Part shown: positions 42,330-42,468 of the stretch, piece by piece | How positions within the stretch are numbered: position 1 is the stretch's first letter | Layout of the letters: each line of letters starts with the position of its first letter | Source of the DNA: Sphingomonadales bacterium Ga0077531 | GTDB taxonomy: Bacteria > Pseudomonadota > Alphaproteobacteria > Sphingomonadales > Sphingomonadaceae | Assembly: GCA_001464915.1 (NCBI GenBank) | Contig: LNED01000043.1 | Location: forward strand, 1-42,468 | Direction: 5' to 3' | Length of the DNA: 42,468 bases | The notes under the pieces: model-generated | Seen by the model: the letters and a program-made list of their open reading frames with translations, nothing else | The model's database searches: none | Told to the model about the DNA's origin: nothing | Translations under genes and position numbers: made by a program

Positions 42330-42468
42330 TCAGAACTTGATCTGCGTTCCCACGTAAACCGCCTGACTATCCTGCACCGAATTGGTCAGCGGATCGATCC
42401 GTTCGCGTTCCTGCGAATAGCGCACCCCGGCGGTCACATTGAGGTTGGGCGACAGGCTGAAGCTGCCA
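42330..42468 (-). CDS. Outer-membrane beta-barrel protein, C-terminal fragment
   Basis: The gene runs off the right edge; 45 residues plus stop are visible. The alternating strand pattern (LNVTAGVRYSQERER and SQAVYVGTQIKF) and the terminal Phe are the outer-membrane insertion signal of beta-barrels. The family (porin, OmpW-like or TonB-dependent receptor) cannot be decided from this fragment. Confidence 0.65.
   Translation of the reverse strand, partial: GSFSLSPNLNVTAGVRYSQERERIDPLTNSVQDSQAVYVGTQIKF

Overview
The window is high-GC DNA of an alphaproteobacterium, most likely an Erythrobacter-like member of the Sphingomonadales. Supporting signs are two alphaproteobacterial LexA boxes (GTTC-N7-GTTC), a dense cluster of GANTC sites (the CcrM methylation motif), the alphaproteobacterial marker genes mmcB and DUF2093, and an Rrf2-regulated SUF operon. 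Nothing resembles a prophage, plasmid, IS element or CRISPR array. The content is chromosomal and densely packed, with many ATGA or GTGA stop/start overlaps.

Layout. 1-3.4 kb (minus): a class Ia ribonucleotide reductase operon, nrdA - PilZ protein - small membrane protein - nrdB. Its 5' region carries a LexA box, two candidate promoters and eight GANTC sites. The nrdB fragment at the left edge is fused in frame to a copy of the nrdA 3' end. 3.6 kb: tRNA-Arg(CCG). 3.8-7.9 kb (plus): a hypothetical gene, SOS-controlled mmcB, a sterol-desaturase-like membrane hydroxylase coupled to a DUF2141 protein, and a large acidic PAS-like protein. 7.9-11.1 kb: an envelope set with two M48 metalloproteases flanking a DsbA-like protein. 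11.1-13.2 kb: a LytS/LytTR two-component pair. 13.3-15.3 kb: nadC, a membrane protein and a secreted RNase T2 that appears to start at CTG. 15.4-25.7 kb: mixed housekeeping genes (tadA, rpmB, xseA, purD, an adenosine-kinase-like gene), a cytochrome c, small envelope proteins and several hypothetical proteins.

25.7-32.6 kb (minus): one almost gap-free SUF iron-sulfur operon in the order rrf2-type regulator, sufB, small membrane gene, DUF559 nuclease-fold gene, sufC, sufD, sufS, DUF59/sufT-like, GNAT, sufA and a small membrane gene. Two paralogous AraC regulators follow. 34.6-34.9 kb holds a strong minus-strand terminator and structured sequence without an ORF, a candidate small RNA. 34.9-39.7 kb (plus): pyrD, a gamma-glutamyltransferase and a long-chain acyl-CoA ligase. 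39.7-42.5 kb: a REP doublet, a hypothetical gene that looks lower in GC, a membrane-tethered HTH/DUF4019 regulator, phaB, a 21-bp-period tandem repeat and the end of an outer-membrane barrel gene.

The most interesting signals are the nrdB/nrdA chimera, the GANTC plus LexA control region of the RNR operon, the candidate small RNA before pyrD, the 21-bp repeat array, and the two unexplained genes inside the SUF operon. All functional calls rest on reading translated sequence and motifs by eye; no database search was possible.
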